Of a stretch of 64,000 nt of DNA, positions 1-9,238 are shown piece by piece (position 1 is the stretch's first letter; each line of letters starts with the position of its first letter). Both the position numbers and the translations under genes were made by a program. Source of the DNA: an uncultured Lachnospiraceae bacterium. GTDB taxonomy: Bacteria; Bacillota; Clostridia; Lachnospirales; Lachnospiraceae. Location of the stretch: assembly GCA_910588845.1 (NCBI GenBank), contig CAJURU010000016.1:1-64000 (forward strand), written 5' to 3'. The notes beneath the pieces are model-generated. The model saw nothing but the letters and a program-made list of their open reading frames with translations. It was not told the DNA's origin and ran no database searches.

Positions 1-2
1 AC

Positions 3-1625
3 GATGAGCAGGACGGGCTTTCGGGCAGCATCAAAAACCAGCAGTCCATACTGGAAAAATATGCAAAAGAGAACGGATTTCGCAATCCCCGCTTCTTTGT
101 AGACGACGGATTTTCGGGAGTCACGTTCACAAGACCCTCTTTTATGGAGATGATGGACTTAGCCGAGCAGGGGAAAATTGGGACGATTATCGTTAAAGAC
201 CACTCAAGGCTTGGGCGCAACCGCCTTGTTGTCGGGCAGTTACTGGAGGAAGATTTTGAACGCCTTGACGTGCGTTATATTGCCATCATGGACAATATCG
301 ACACAGCAAAAGGCATCAGCGACCTTGTCCCAATGCAGGACTTATTCAATGAATGGCACGCCAAGAACACAAGCCAGAAAGTGCGGAACGTGTTCCGAAA
401 CAGAGGAATGTCAGGCAAGCCTTTAACATTCAACCTGCCTTTCGGATACAGAAAAAGTCCAGACAATCCCACAGAATGGCTTATTGACGAGCCTGCGGCT
501 GAGATTGTGCGGCGGATTTTTGATATGTGCATAGCGGGGCTTGGACCAGCGCAGATAGCAAAAAAACTGAAGGCAGACAAAGTGATGACCCCTACGGAAT
601 ATTGGAATAGCATTGGGAAAGCATACCGCAGACCGCCCGCCATACCGTACCACTGGTCAGCCGACAGCGTGGGAAACATCCTCTCACGGCAGGAATATAT
701 TGGGGACACCGTCAATTTCCGCACAGCTAGAAAATCTTTCAAGCATAAGAAACGTCTGGAACGCCCGCAGGAGGAATGGCAGATATTTAAGGACACCCAC
801 CCTGCCATTATTGACGAGGAAACCTTCCTGCTTGTGCAGGAGCTTCGGGAACACCGCCGCAGACCGACAAGGAGTGGGATTGTCAGTATGTTTTCTGGTC
901 TGCTTTACTGTGCGGACTGCGGGGAAAAGCTGTATTACAGCGCAAAAAACAACTACAAACTGGAACACGCATACTTCTTCTGTTCCAGTTACCGCAGAAA
1001 CTCAAATGTGTGTTCTGCCCACTATATCCGTGAAAAAGTTGTGGCGGAGATTGCATTAGAAAGTATGCAGCGGGTATTCTGGTATGTGCAGAGTTTTGAA
1101 AAAGATTTTGCCAGAAAACAGATGACAGCTTTCGGAGATGAGAAGAAAAAGGAACTTGCCCAAAAGCGGAAGGAGCTTTCAAAAGCCAAAAAACGCGTAG
1201 TTGAGATTGACCACCTTATCCAGAAAATCTATGAGGATAATGTCAATGGGAAGATTTCTGATGAACGGTTCGCCACCATGTCGATGGCGTTTGAGGAAGA
1301 ACAGCGGCAGATAAAATCCGCCATCCCCAACATGGAGCGGTACCTTGAAACAGAAACAGACAAAAGCGACAGCCTTCAGCGGTTTATTGACAAGGTAAAA
1401 TGCATCACGCAGCTTACGGAATTAACGCCAGAAATCGTACACGAATTTATTGAAAAGATTGTTGTGTCCAAGCCAGAATATATTGACGGCAAACGCCACC
1501 AGAATTTAAAAATATATTATAATGGCGTAGGCATTGTCCGAGAACCATCACCAGAAGAAATGGAAGAACTGTTCCAAGAGCATATGCAGGACAGGACAGC
1601 CAATCAGAAAATCAAAACAGCGTAG
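3..1625 (+). CDS. large serine recombinase (5' end outside window)
   Basis: The frame is open to the left edge, so the N-terminus with the catalytic serine is missing. What remains starts in the resolvase catalytic domain (DGLSGSIKNQQ, then GFSGVTFTRPSF, DHSRLGRN). It continues through a Recombinase domain and a zinc beta-ribbon (YCADCGEKLYY...CSSYRR) and a charged coiled coil near residues 380-440, and ends in a DUF4368-like tail. This is the layout of TndX/Tn4451-type recombinases that excise and integrate conjugative or mobilisable elements in Firmicutes. Such genes usually lie at one end of their element, so the element probably extends left and its right boundary lies just after this gene. 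The first in-window ATG (144) is internal and not the true start. Confidence 0.93.
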   Translation, partial: DEQDGLSGSIKNQQSILEKYAKENGFRNPRFFVDDGFSGVTFTRPSFMEMMDLAEQGKIGTIIVKDHSRLGRNRLVVGQLLEEDFERLDVRYIAIMDNIDTAKGISDLVPMQDLFNEWHAKNTSQKVRNVFRNRGMSGKPLTFNLPFGYRKSPDNPTEWLIDEPAAEIVRRIFDMCIAGLGPAQIAKKLKADKVMTPTEYWNSIGKAYRRPPAIPYHWSADSVGNILSRQEYIGDTVNFRTARKSFKHKKRLERPQEEWQIFKDTHPAIIDEETFLLVQELREHRRRPTRSGIVSMFSGLLYCADCGEKLYYSAKNNYKLEHAYFFCSSYRRNSNVCSAHYIREKVVAEIALESMQRVFWYVQSFEKDFARKQMTAFGDEKKKELAQKRKELSKAKKRVVEIDHLIQKIYEDNVNGKISDERFATMSMAFEEEQRQIKSAIPNMERYLETETDKSDSLQRFIDKVKCITQLTELTPEIVHEFIEKIVVSKPEYIDGKRHQNLKIYYNGVGIVREPSPEEMEELFQEHMQDRTANQKIKTA

Positions 1626-1637
1626 CCCCAAGGCTAC
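1622..1637 (+). terminator. short hairpin over the recombinase stop codon
   Basis: GTAGCC-CCAA-GGCTAC is a perfect 6-bp stem that includes the stop codon. No clear T-run follows, so it may be a weak terminator or part of the element end. Confidence 0.3.
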
Positions 1638-1688
1638 ACTGTCTACATAATCACATCATTATATTTTGTCTTTGAAGAAAAAACATCC

Positions 1689-2094
1689 TTAGGGAATACC
1701 ACCCAACTGTGCCATATTGTCCTCAAGAAATGCGCGTACAACTGTTTCCCAGTCATATCCATTTCCTAACATATTATATTCCTCAAAGCTATCATTGTTC
1801 AAAAGACCCGCCTCAAGGCTTAATGTATATCTTCCGCGTTCCGATAGCCAGCGACAGGGGGCGATTGTCTCTTTTAATTTCTTATCCACATCACGCGGCT
1901 TCGGATACTCATTCTTACGTTCTTCCAGAATCCTTCCATTTATCATACTGAGAATACCAGTACGACATATGCACATTGACATACATCAAATCAGATACCT
2001 TACCGATATTAAGCTCCAGCAGCCCTTCCTGCTAAATCTTTTGTATACTTCCATCAATCTCGAAAACTGTACCATTTAAGTAATGATTTTCCAT
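1689..2094 (-). pseudogene. decayed Imm51-like immunity gene
   Basis: A start at 2094 (MENHYLNGTVFEIDG...) runs into an in-frame TAG after 20 codons. Coding-like sequence continues (QEGLLELNIGKVSDLMYVNVH), shifts frame near 1960 and then reads on as GRILEERKNEYPKP... to GNGYDWETVVRAFLEDN. The last motif resembles Imm51 polymorphic-toxin immunity proteins, a recognition from memory and moderate at best. The usual C-terminal third of that family is absent: the frame stops at 1689, about 60 bp from the recombinase gene. I read it as a gene broken by point mutations and perhaps truncated by insertion of the element. Confidence 0.5.
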
Positions 2095-2114
2095 CGACTT
2101 ATTTAAAAGAGCAC

Positions 2115-2690
2115 TCAGGCGTATTCCTTATTATATTCATTCTTTTGAAGTTTCTCAAAATCCTTCCTGCTCAACTCCATCTCAATACATTTCCAAGTCT
2201 CTCCCATGCAATTATAACTCTCCGGGATAGCCAAGTCAACTATATTAAAACCGCAAGACTTATAGCAAGCGAAAGCGGCTGTATTATTCTCAAAAACCCC
2301 CAAAGAAATTTTATCTGCCCTAACAAAATCAAACGCATACCTGACTGCCAAGGCAAGCATTTCTTTCCCATATCCCTTCCCGCGTTTTTTATCATCGACA
2401 ATCACAAAGCCCAGTCGTATTTCGTCATAACTGCTTTCATTCGGAAATCTCATGGTGAAATGCCCGACAATGCCTGTATCATCAAATGCCGTCATACCCC
2501 ACATCCGCGGGTTACTGCTGTCTGTGTCATAATAACAATTCATATCCTCCGGGGTGATTGGATAATTCTCATATCGGTCCGCGCTCCATTGACGAAACGC
2601 AAATTCATCTTTCAGCCACTTTGTGATTATCTGCGCATCACAAGCCTTGTACGGTCTTAGTCTCAATATATGATCCCTCCCTACTTCCAC
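2115..2690 (-). CDS. GNAT family N-acetyltransferase
   Basis: The 191-residue protein has a complete GNAT fold of the RimJ/RimL type. It opens with a beta strand (LRLRPYKACDAQIITKWL), has acceptor-loop motifs (GIVGHFTMRFPNESSYDEIRLGFVIVDDKKRGKGYGKEML, with the acetyl-CoA pyrophosphate loop KRGKGYG) and a C-terminal NNTAAFACYKSCGF motif. The substrate cannot be told from sequence. It sits between a decayed gene and a GNAT remnant in what looks like an accessory region beside a mobile-element end. A ribosome binding site GGGAGGGAT lies shortly upstream of the first ATG. Confidence 0.88.
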   Translation of the reverse strand: MEVGRDHILRLRPYKACDAQIITKWLKDEFAFRQWSADRYENYPITPEDMNCYYDTDSSNPRMWGMTAFDDTGIVGHFTMRFPNESSYDEIRLGFVIVDDKKRGKGYGKEMLALAVRYAFDFVRADKISLGVFENNTAAFACYKSCGFNIVDLAIPESYNCMGETWKCIEMELSRKDFEKLQKNEYNKEYA

Positions 2691-2723
2691 TCGCCATTGC
2701 CACTACTTGCCCTAAATACTATA

Positions 2724-2911
2724 TTATAAATCCAGCTTCATATAGATAGATGTTTCCATCGGACTGTCATTATAACTTTCAATCTCATAAAATCCATGCA
2801 TTTTATACATATGTATCGCGCTCTCTAAAAAAGGCAGCGTATCCAGAAGCATAGATTGGCAGCCGGTTTCCCTGGCGTCATTTATGATCTGCCAGATCAA
2901 ACGATTGCCTA
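2724..2911 (-). pseudogene. C-terminal remnant of a second GNAT acetyltransferase
   Basis: Minus-strand translation gives IGNRLIWQIINDARETGC, then MLLDTLPFLESAIHMYKMHG and an ending in IYMKLDL and stop at 2724. This is the C-terminal half of a GNAT protein (acetyl-CoA loop to final strand) with no N-terminal half. It begins at the stop codon of the downstream XRE gene and was probably cut by a deletion. It has no start or ribosome binding site. Confidence 0.7.
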
Positions 2912-3133
2912 TCTCCCTCTAGTATAATCCAAATAAAATAATTCTTCAAACTTTTTGTCAAGTGCAAAGCATAATATAAGCGCCAACTTTGCGGTAGGAC
3001 TGAATTGCCCTGTTTCAATGGAACTGATTGTGTTACGGGAAACGCCTACCATTTCTGCAAGCTGGCTTTGCGACAATTTCTTTTCTGTCCTTGCTTCCCT
3101 CAAATGATTTTTTAATATAAGTTTATCGTCCAA
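2909..3133 (-). CDS. small XRE-family transcriptional regulator
   Basis: The 74-residue protein is almost entirely one Cro/CI helix-turn-helix: REARTEKKLSQSQLAEMVGVSRNTISSIETGQ, with the recognition helix around residues 28-38. The tail EELFYLDY is typical of YozG-like Firmicutes regulators. It lies downstream of a small membrane-protein gene in the same operon, the standard pairing in which the XRE protein represses its own promoter. Three operator-like repeats upstream of the operon fit this. Confidence 0.88.
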   Translation of the reverse strand: MDDKLILKNHLREARTEKKLSQSQLAEMVGVSRNTISSIETGQFSPTAKLALILCFALDKKFEELFYLDYTRGR

Positions 3134-3178
3134 ATTGCCACCGCCTTACAAAGTAATTAAAATTTCTATCAGTAAGAT

Positions 3179-3484
3179 TTAATGCCCCATAATAAATCGG
3201 ATTGTAGAAAAAACAAAAATTACAGACATAACGATTGCAATGAATAAATTTGATCTATCTTTGCATTTCACATACCTGTAAAAGTTTCCGACAGCCGCTG
3301 AAACAGATACCGTAGCCGCTAAGTCCATCATTGGGTAGTCCTGCATATCTCTAATAAAGGAAAAGATAGCGGCAGCAATAACCATTGAAACATAAGTCCA
3401 TTTCATAGATTTGTCCCGAATCTGAATCTCCATCTCATCATTCTTTTCTTCTTGTGCTTTTCTCAAAACATCTTCCTTGTCCAT
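3179..3484 (-). CDS. small membrane protein partnered with XRE regulator (DUF6442-like)
   Basis: I place the start at 3484 (MDKEDVLRKAQEE) because GGAGGT lies 7 nt upstream. The longer frame to 3511 has no such site. The 101-residue product has a charged N-terminus and three predicted membrane segments (WTYVSMVIAAAIFSF; MDLAATVSVSAAVGNFY; LFIAIVMSVIFVFSTIRF). Function is unknown. Membrane proteins of this type are regularly encoded beside YozG-like XRE proteins. Promoter and operators lie just upstream. Confidence 0.75.
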   Translation of the reverse strand: MDKEDVLRKAQEEKNDEMEIQIRDKSMKWTYVSMVIAAAIFSFIRDMQDYPMMDLAATVSVSAAVGNFYRYVKCKDRSNLFIAIVMSVIFVFSTIRFIMGH

Positions 3485-3501
3485 AAGAATACCTCCAAAC
3501 C

Positions 3502-3575
3502 TATTTGCCAAGTTTTGTTTGCATTCCCATCATACATCTACCAAGTTTTCTTGTCAATAGTATTTGCCAAGTTTT
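3502..3575 (-). promoter_or_regulatory. consensus promoter with three operator-like repeats
   Basis: On the minus strand TTGACA (3552-3557) is 17 nt from TATGAT (3529-3534). The word AAAACTTGGCAAATA occurs at 3561-3575 and 3502-3516, and AAAACTTGGTAGATG at 3535-3549, inside the promoter spacer. One copy lies upstream of the -35, one between the boxes and one downstream of the -10, as expected for repression by the XRE protein encoded in the operon. Confidence 0.7.
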
Positions 3576-3638
3576 CTTGTTGCAGGCAGCAGACACGATG
3601 GGCAAGTTATGAAACATGGACAATTTGTAAAATCAATC

Positions 3639-3672
3639 GCGGCACAAAGCTGTCATATTAGCCCTGTGCCGC
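3639..3672 (-). terminator. possible terminator after ilvC
   Basis: GCGGCACA and TGTGCCGC form an 8-bp stem with an 18-nt loop about 65 bp beyond the ilvC stop. The T-run on the minus strand is weak, so this is tentative. Confidence 0.35.
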
Positions 3673-3735
3673 TCCTACGCTCAAACTGCAAACCTCTTAT
3701 CGTTCAAGCAACTCTCTTTTTTACACTACATAATC

Positions 3736-4831
<1,096 letters not shown>

Positions 4832-4873
4832 TAGAGAAAACTTATTGTCATGGATATAATCGTTTGCCAGCTG

Positions 4874-5566
4874 TTATTTTTCCAATTCCTCCGTAATCAT
4901 TGCATTACTCAAATGAATCTTAACCGCACATTTCATGGCCTCTGGATTACGTTGTTTCAAAAATTTCATAATCAGGGCATGGTCTTCGTATGCCTCTTTG
5001 GCGATGATATGGAGATTGTGATTCAAGTCAAACGTCTTTTCTATCGTCGCTGTCAGCACCGGCAAAAACTGCCCGATAAATTCATTGTGGGAAGCCTTGA
5101 TAAGCGCGCTATGAAAGGCAATCTCCGAATCAATTCTCTGCTGACCGCTAACGCTTTCACTTAGGTAATCCTGACACTGTTTGCCCAGTTCCAAGATATG
5201 TACAATTTCCTCGTCGCTGGCACGCTTACATGCGAAAGCTGCCGCCTCCGGTTCAAAAATCATCCGTGTCTCATATAAATCACGCAGGGTCACTTTCTTA
5301 CTGCTTAACTCCTGTAAATCAATGCCGCTGTCTGCATGACGCTCCCACTGTTCCACCACAAATGTGCCTCTGCCCCTTTTGACATTCAAAAGCCCTTCTG
5401 ATATGAGAATGCGCACGGCTTCCCTGAGCGTCGTCCTGCTGACGCTTAATTCCTCCGAAAGCACGTTTTCATTGGGAAGTTTGTCGCCAAACTGATACAC
5501 GTTTTCCGTAAGGATTAAATCCCTCAATCTATCCGCCGTGCGTTTTGCCAGGCTAATTTCTTGCAT
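4874..5566 (-). CDS. GntR family regulator, FadR/FCD type
   Basis: The N-terminal winged helix-turn-helix (LPNENVLSEELSVSRTTLREAVRIL, then GLLNVKRGRGTFV) is followed by an all-helical FCD ligand domain with metal-type residues (LYETRMIFEPEAAAFA; DSEIAFHSALIKASHNE; EAYEDHALIMKFL). I prefer the ATG at 5566 because AAGGAAATAAGAGT precedes it; an upstream ATG at 5596 would add 10 residues. FCD regulators bind small carboxylates. The position upstream of ilvC and the palindromes in the ilvC promoter suggest it controls ilvC; the effector is not known. Confidence 0.85.
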   Translation of the reverse strand: MQEISLAKRTADRLRDLILTENVYQFGDKLPNENVLSEELSVSRTTLREAVRILISEGLLNVKRGRGTFVVEQWERHADSGIDLQELSSKKVTLRDLYETRMIFEPEAAAFACKRASDEEIVHILELGKQCQDYLSESVSGQQRIDSEIAFHSALIKASHNEFIGQFLPVLTATIEKTFDLNHNLHIIAKEAYEDHALIMKFLKQRNPEAMKCAVKIHLSNAMITEELEK

Positions 5567-5613
5567 ACTCTTATTTCCTTTCCGTATCTCTTTCAATAGA
5601 TAATTGCCAAACC

Positions 5614-6984
5614 CTATTTATGACCAGCCTCCGCCTTATTTCCCTGCAATATCCCCCATAACATCTTCGCTGCCAACAGCGACAAGATCATTTCTGCACA
5701 CATGGAAGCATACGGCATCCCATACAAGGGAATCCAGTAATTCAGCAGCACCAGCGCTGGAATTTCCAGTACAATTTTTCTTAAAAAAGCAAACAACAGT
5801 GATTTCTTTCCCGCGCCAATGGCCTGAAACACACCGACCGTCGTGTAGTCGAGACATGCAAAAGGCAATGCGAACAGAAAACCGACCAAAAACCGGGAAC
5901 CATAGTCAATAACTGCGCGATTCTTAATAAAAAGCCCGATCAGGCTGCCGGACGCCAAACTGCCCGCCGCAGCCACAACAAGCATCAACAGAATCGTCCT
6001 CTTCAGCAGATACATCACCGCTTCTTTCATGCGGTTTCGGTTTCCGCTCGCAAAGTTGTAGCCGACAAAAGGCATAATCCCCTGTGTAGCGCCCAGCGTA
6101 ATCTGCAAAGGAACCATCTGAATCTTCTGTACAATACCCATCGCCGCCACTACTTCCGAGCCATATGCAGTCGCAAAATTGTTAAACACCGTCATTCCCG
6201 TAACATTTAAAAGATTCTGTATGGACGCCGGGATTCCCACGCCAAAGATATCGGCAATGATAGATTTCTGAAAGGAAAACCGCCGGATATCAATACAGAC
6301 ACAAGTTCGCCTGCGCTTAATATAGAGCAGAACCAGAAAGTACAGACATGCCACGCAATTAGACAAAAACGTAGCTAGTCCAGCCCCTGCCGCCCCCATA
6401 TTTAACCCCATAGGCAAAATAAAAAAAGGATCTAAAATCATATTCAGGATGCACCCGCTCATCGTGCCAATACTTGCATGCATGGAATTTCCCTCGGAAC
6501 GCACCAGATAGGCAAACACAACGTTGAGAATTGAGGGAATCGCCCCGAAAGCAACCGCCCATTTCATATACGCGCAAGTGGCGGCAAAATTATCTGCATC
6601 CGCTCCCATCAGGCGGACCAGCGGATGTAAAAATATCCATGTCAACACAAAAAATACCCCTGCGCAAAACAGGGCGCAGTAAAATCCAAAGGCAGAACAT
6701 TCCTTTACCTTCTCAGTCTCTCCCCTGCCGAGCAGACGGCTCATCGCGCTTGAGGTGCCGACGCCGAACAGATTATTTATCGCATTAAACGCAAGAAGCG
6801 CCGGCGCCGCCAGCGTAACGGCCGCCGTCTGCACCGGGTCATCCAGCAGGCCGACAAAATAGGTGTCGGCCAGGTTATAAATTACCATTACAAGAGAACT
6901 GATAATTGTCGGTACCGACAGTTTGATAACGGCAGAAGAAACCGCCTCTTTTTCAAATAATGTGCTGTTCGTCCGTTGATCCAT
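5614..6984 (-). CDS. MATE family multidrug exporter
   Basis: This 456-residue polytopic membrane protein has the twelve-helix MATE arrangement: an N-terminal half from KLSVPTIISSLVMVIYNLADTYFVGLL, a mid-protein repeat, and a second half containing ADIFGVGIPASIQNLLNVTGM and TQGIMPFVGYNFASGN. Proteins of the family export cationic drugs or metabolites using Na+ or H+ gradients. It is transcribed in the same direction as the GntR gene but nothing ties the two functionally. Substrate unknown. Confidence 0.93.
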   Translation of the reverse strand: MDQRTNSTLFEKEAVSSAVIKLSVPTIISSLVMVIYNLADTYFVGLLDDPVQTAAVTLAAPALLAFNAINNLFGVGTSSAMSRLLGRGETEKVKECSAFGFYCALFCAGVFFVLTWIFLHPLVRLMGADADNFAATCAYMKWAVAFGAIPSILNVVFAYLVRSEGNSMHASIGTMSGCILNMILDPFFILPMGLNMGAAGAGLATFLSNCVACLYFLVLLYIKRRRTCVCIDIRRFSFQKSIIADIFGVGIPASIQNLLNVTGMTVFNNFATAYGSEVVAAMGIVQKIQMVPLQITLGATQGIMPFVGYNFASGNRNRMKEAVMYLLKRTILLMLVVAAAGSLASGSLIGLFIKNRAVIDYGSRFLVGFLFALPFACLDYTTVGVFQAIGAGKKSLLFAFLRKIVLEIPALVLLNYWIPLYGMPYASMCAEMILSLLAAKMLWGILQGNKAEAGHK

Positions 6985-7048
6985 GGGATTGCTTCCTTTC
7001 CTGCACTCAGTTCTGCAAAACTATATATAAACTATGTATATCAATTGT

Positions 7049-7813
7049 TTAGGACAGATATTTTTCAATGGTTCCCTGCTCATGCACACGTCTCCCTATC
7101 AAGGTAATCGCCTGCTCAGGACAATTATTGATACAGCGGTAACACATGGTGCATCTATTCCCTGCGTGCGCCACTTTATACTTAACCCGTATACTTTCCA
7201 TTGGACACAATTCAGCACATTTCCCGCAGCCGTTACATACTATCGTGTCGACTTTGATTCTTTCTGTATATTCCGCCGTCTTGCTCAAAAAATACAGACG
7301 CTGTCCAAACAACCCTGCCATTTGCTTTAAGAACCCCATTCCATCTTGCGGAACATCGCCATTTTTCATTCTAAGCGCAGCTTGCGCTATTTTGCGCTCT
7401 GCTTTGCGCACAAGTTCCTTGTTTTTCTCCAGAGAACGTTTTAATACCCAGACGTCCGCGATGCTGTCCGGCATTTTCAAATGTAATCCGCCTGTTATTT
7501 GCGCGCCGTATCTGCGCAATCGTCTGCCTAACAAACCGGCTCCATCACCACTGAACATGCCCATTGTCGCTATGATAAAAACTTTCTTCCCCTCCCATAA
7601 ATTTGCGTTTAAATATACAAAGTCCTTTACCATTTTGGGAATGTTGCTATATTGCACGGGATAGCAGAAAACAAGCTCTGTATGGCATCTGATTTTTCTG
7701 GCAGCGTTCTCATCCTCAATTGAAACTGCTTCTGCCGATCTGTTATATTGTCCCAAAAAATACTCCAAAGCGTAGCGTGAATTCCCTGTCCCACTAAAAT
7801 ATATACCCAGCAT
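7049..7813 (-). CDS. EFR1 family protein: flavodoxin domain plus two 4Fe-4S clusters
   Basis: The N-terminus is a flavodoxin-like fold with the FMN phosphate loop FSGTGNSRYALEYF and GMFSGDGAG. The C-terminus carries two ferredoxin motifs, CNGCGKCAELCP and CTMCYRCINNCP, enough for two [4Fe-4S] clusters. Such fusions are cytoplasmic electron carriers common in Clostridia; partners are not evident here. The length of 254 aa is normal for the family. It follows its own upstream region and is convergent with nothing nearby. Confidence 0.92.
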   Translation of the reverse strand: MLGIYFSGTGNSRYALEYFLGQYNRSAEAVSIEDENAARKIRCHTELVFCYPVQYSNIPKMVKDFVYLNANLWEGKKVFIIATMGMFSGDGAGLLGRRLRRYGAQITGGLHLKMPDSIADVWVLKRSLEKNKELVRKAERKIAQAALRMKNGDVPQDGMGFLKQMAGLFGQRLYFLSKTAEYTERIKVDTIVCNGCGKCAELCPMESIRVKYKVAHAGNRCTMCYRCINNCPEQAITLIGRRVHEQGTIEKYLS

Positions 7814-7910
7814 TTTATTCCTCCTGCCTCCTGTTTCTTTTGTATAATTTACACCTTTGCCATTACGTTCTTAAAAAGTCACGATATTTATCTTTGATGG
7901 TATACAAGTT

Positions 7911-8102
7911 GGGGGTGTCGCACTAATATATTTACTCCTTCAAAAGAACTTGCCGCTTATGCGGCAAAGACAGAATGCACAAAAATCACTCTGAGAATCC
8001 TGCTTCCCAAGATAATTTTTGTGCATGTTGTTTGCATTGCTTGGCAATGTAAACCTTTTGAACGAATCATAGCTTGTAATTTATGTCAGTGCGACAGCCC
8101 CC
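7911..8102. repeat. 192-bp nested hairpin structure, MITE-like or structured RNA
   Basis: The ends GGGGGTGTCGCACT (7911-7924) and AGTGCGACAGCCCCC (8088-8102) pair with one bulged base. Inside are TTCAAAAG/CTTTTGAA (7939-7946 with 8055-8062) and three closed hairpins: TTGCCGC-TTAT-GCGGCAA (7950-7967), GCACAAAAAT/ATTTTTGTGC (7977-8024) and CATTGC-TTG-GCAATG (8035-8049). No ORF is present. The outer pair looks like a terminator stem directly after a toxin-like gene (8106-8187), so the rest may be an insertion in its loop. Confidence 0.6.
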
Positions 8103-8105
8103 TGT

Positions 8106-8187
8106 CTAGTTACGGTTGTTACAATTACCTATGTATGTCAAAATGGCAAAACCACCAAAGAACCGTTAATATTTCTAACGTATTCAT
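8106..8187 (-). pseudogene. type I toxin-like small membrane peptide, frameshifted
   Basis: A start at 8187 with the site AAAGGGG 5 nt upstream gives MNTLEILTVL, then WWFCHFDIHR and stop at 8125. In the next frame the sequence reads GGFAILTYIGNCNNRN and stops at 8106, exactly the hydrophobic-then-basic ending of holin-like type I toxins. Two single-base losses in T-runs would explain the shift. An inverted repeat (CCCTTTTC / GAAAGGGG) lies upstream of the start, as in toxin mRNAs that hide their ribosome binding site. The rest of the 8103-8296 gap holds nothing I recognise. Confidence 0.5.
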
Positions 8188-8296
8188 AATAACCCCTTTC
8201 CGTTTCTGAAAAGGGCAGCCACCGGACTATCTCCCTACTTTCTACACCGATAAACAAGATTATATCACATTTTTTCTAAGATTACCACAAATACAA

Positions 8297-9205
8297 CTAC
8301 ATCTGATTTTCCATTGATACAATCCGAACAGCCGCCGCCATTCCTCCATCGCCATAGGATGGGCTTTCAATAAATGTTTTCGTTTCGTTACTGACACTCC
8401 TGCCGTGTAATTGCGCATAATTTATTTCATTTTCCCAACCATACAGCCTTGACATAGATATAGATTCCATCCCCAGGATAGCGTCTACAACATGTTCTTG
8501 ATAAGCGTCACCATGTTTTTCCACAATATAACGCATAAGCTCCAGGCGCTTTTCCATACTTTTTATATTTGAGGAAGCCGGAGTGGTGCGGTAATTTATA
8601 AGCGGTTTCTCCACAATGCCAATATATGTATCAGGTAAAGCTTCCAACATACTCAAAAAGAAATCCCAGTCCTCAAAACCACTGCGCATAGTCTCATCAT
8701 ATCCGCCGCATTGTTTCCATGCTTCGCGGCGAAACATATGCGTTGCCGGGCAACAATTACGTGCAAGAAATGATGAAACATCCCCTCCCTCGGGCCGCAC
8801 GACTGCTTCAAGAATACCAAATGTCTGTAACCAGGAGGATGCAGCAACCATAGAAGGATTTTCATGTAACATTTTACTGACTTCCTCAATATAGGACGGT
8901 TCCAGGCTGTCATCTCCGTCCAGCACTACTACCAAGAGAGACTCTGTTTCAGAAATACCTGTATTTCTTGCCGCCGAAACACCGCTATTTTTCTGACGGA
9001 TGATCCGTACCGGGATAGATAATTTCTCATCCGTTTCTATTTCATGCAAAATATCAATGGACGTTTCATCTGTCGATCCGTCGTCAACAATAATCATACG
9101 CTTGGGCCTTATTGTTTGACAACACAATGAATGAACTGCTTCATAGATCATAGATTTTTGGTTAAAGCTCGTAATGACAACTTCGATATCGCTATTTATC
9201 TGCAA
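8297..9205 (-). CDS. glycosyltransferase family 2
   Basis: A GT-A fold with nucleotide-sugar motif (VVITSFNQKSMIYEAVHSL...IIVDDGSTDETS), the metal-binding DxD region VVLDGDDSLEPSYI, and an acceptor-side acidic motif GFEDWDFFLSML. The domain spans roughly residues 5-230 of 302, with a short helical tail and no membrane segment. Such enzymes transfer sugars to cell-surface glycans; donor and acceptor cannot be told. No glycan cluster surrounds it. Confidence 0.9.
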   Translation of the reverse strand: MQINSDIEVVITSFNQKSMIYEAVHSLCCQTIRPKRMIIVDDGSTDETSIDILHEIETDEKLSIPVRIIRQKNSGVSAARNTGISETESLLVVVLDGDDSLEPSYIEEVSKMLHENPSMVAASSWLQTFGILEAVVRPEGGDVSSFLARNCCPATHMFRREAWKQCGGYDETMRSGFEDWDFFLSMLEALPDTYIGIVEKPLINYRTTPASSNIKSMEKRLELMRYIVEKHGDAYQEHVVDAILGMESISMSRLYGWENEINYAQLHGRSVSNETKTFIESPSYGDGGMAAAVRIVSMENQM

Positions 9206-9238
9206 AATATTCTCCTCCTTGCATACCTTTGGATTTGC

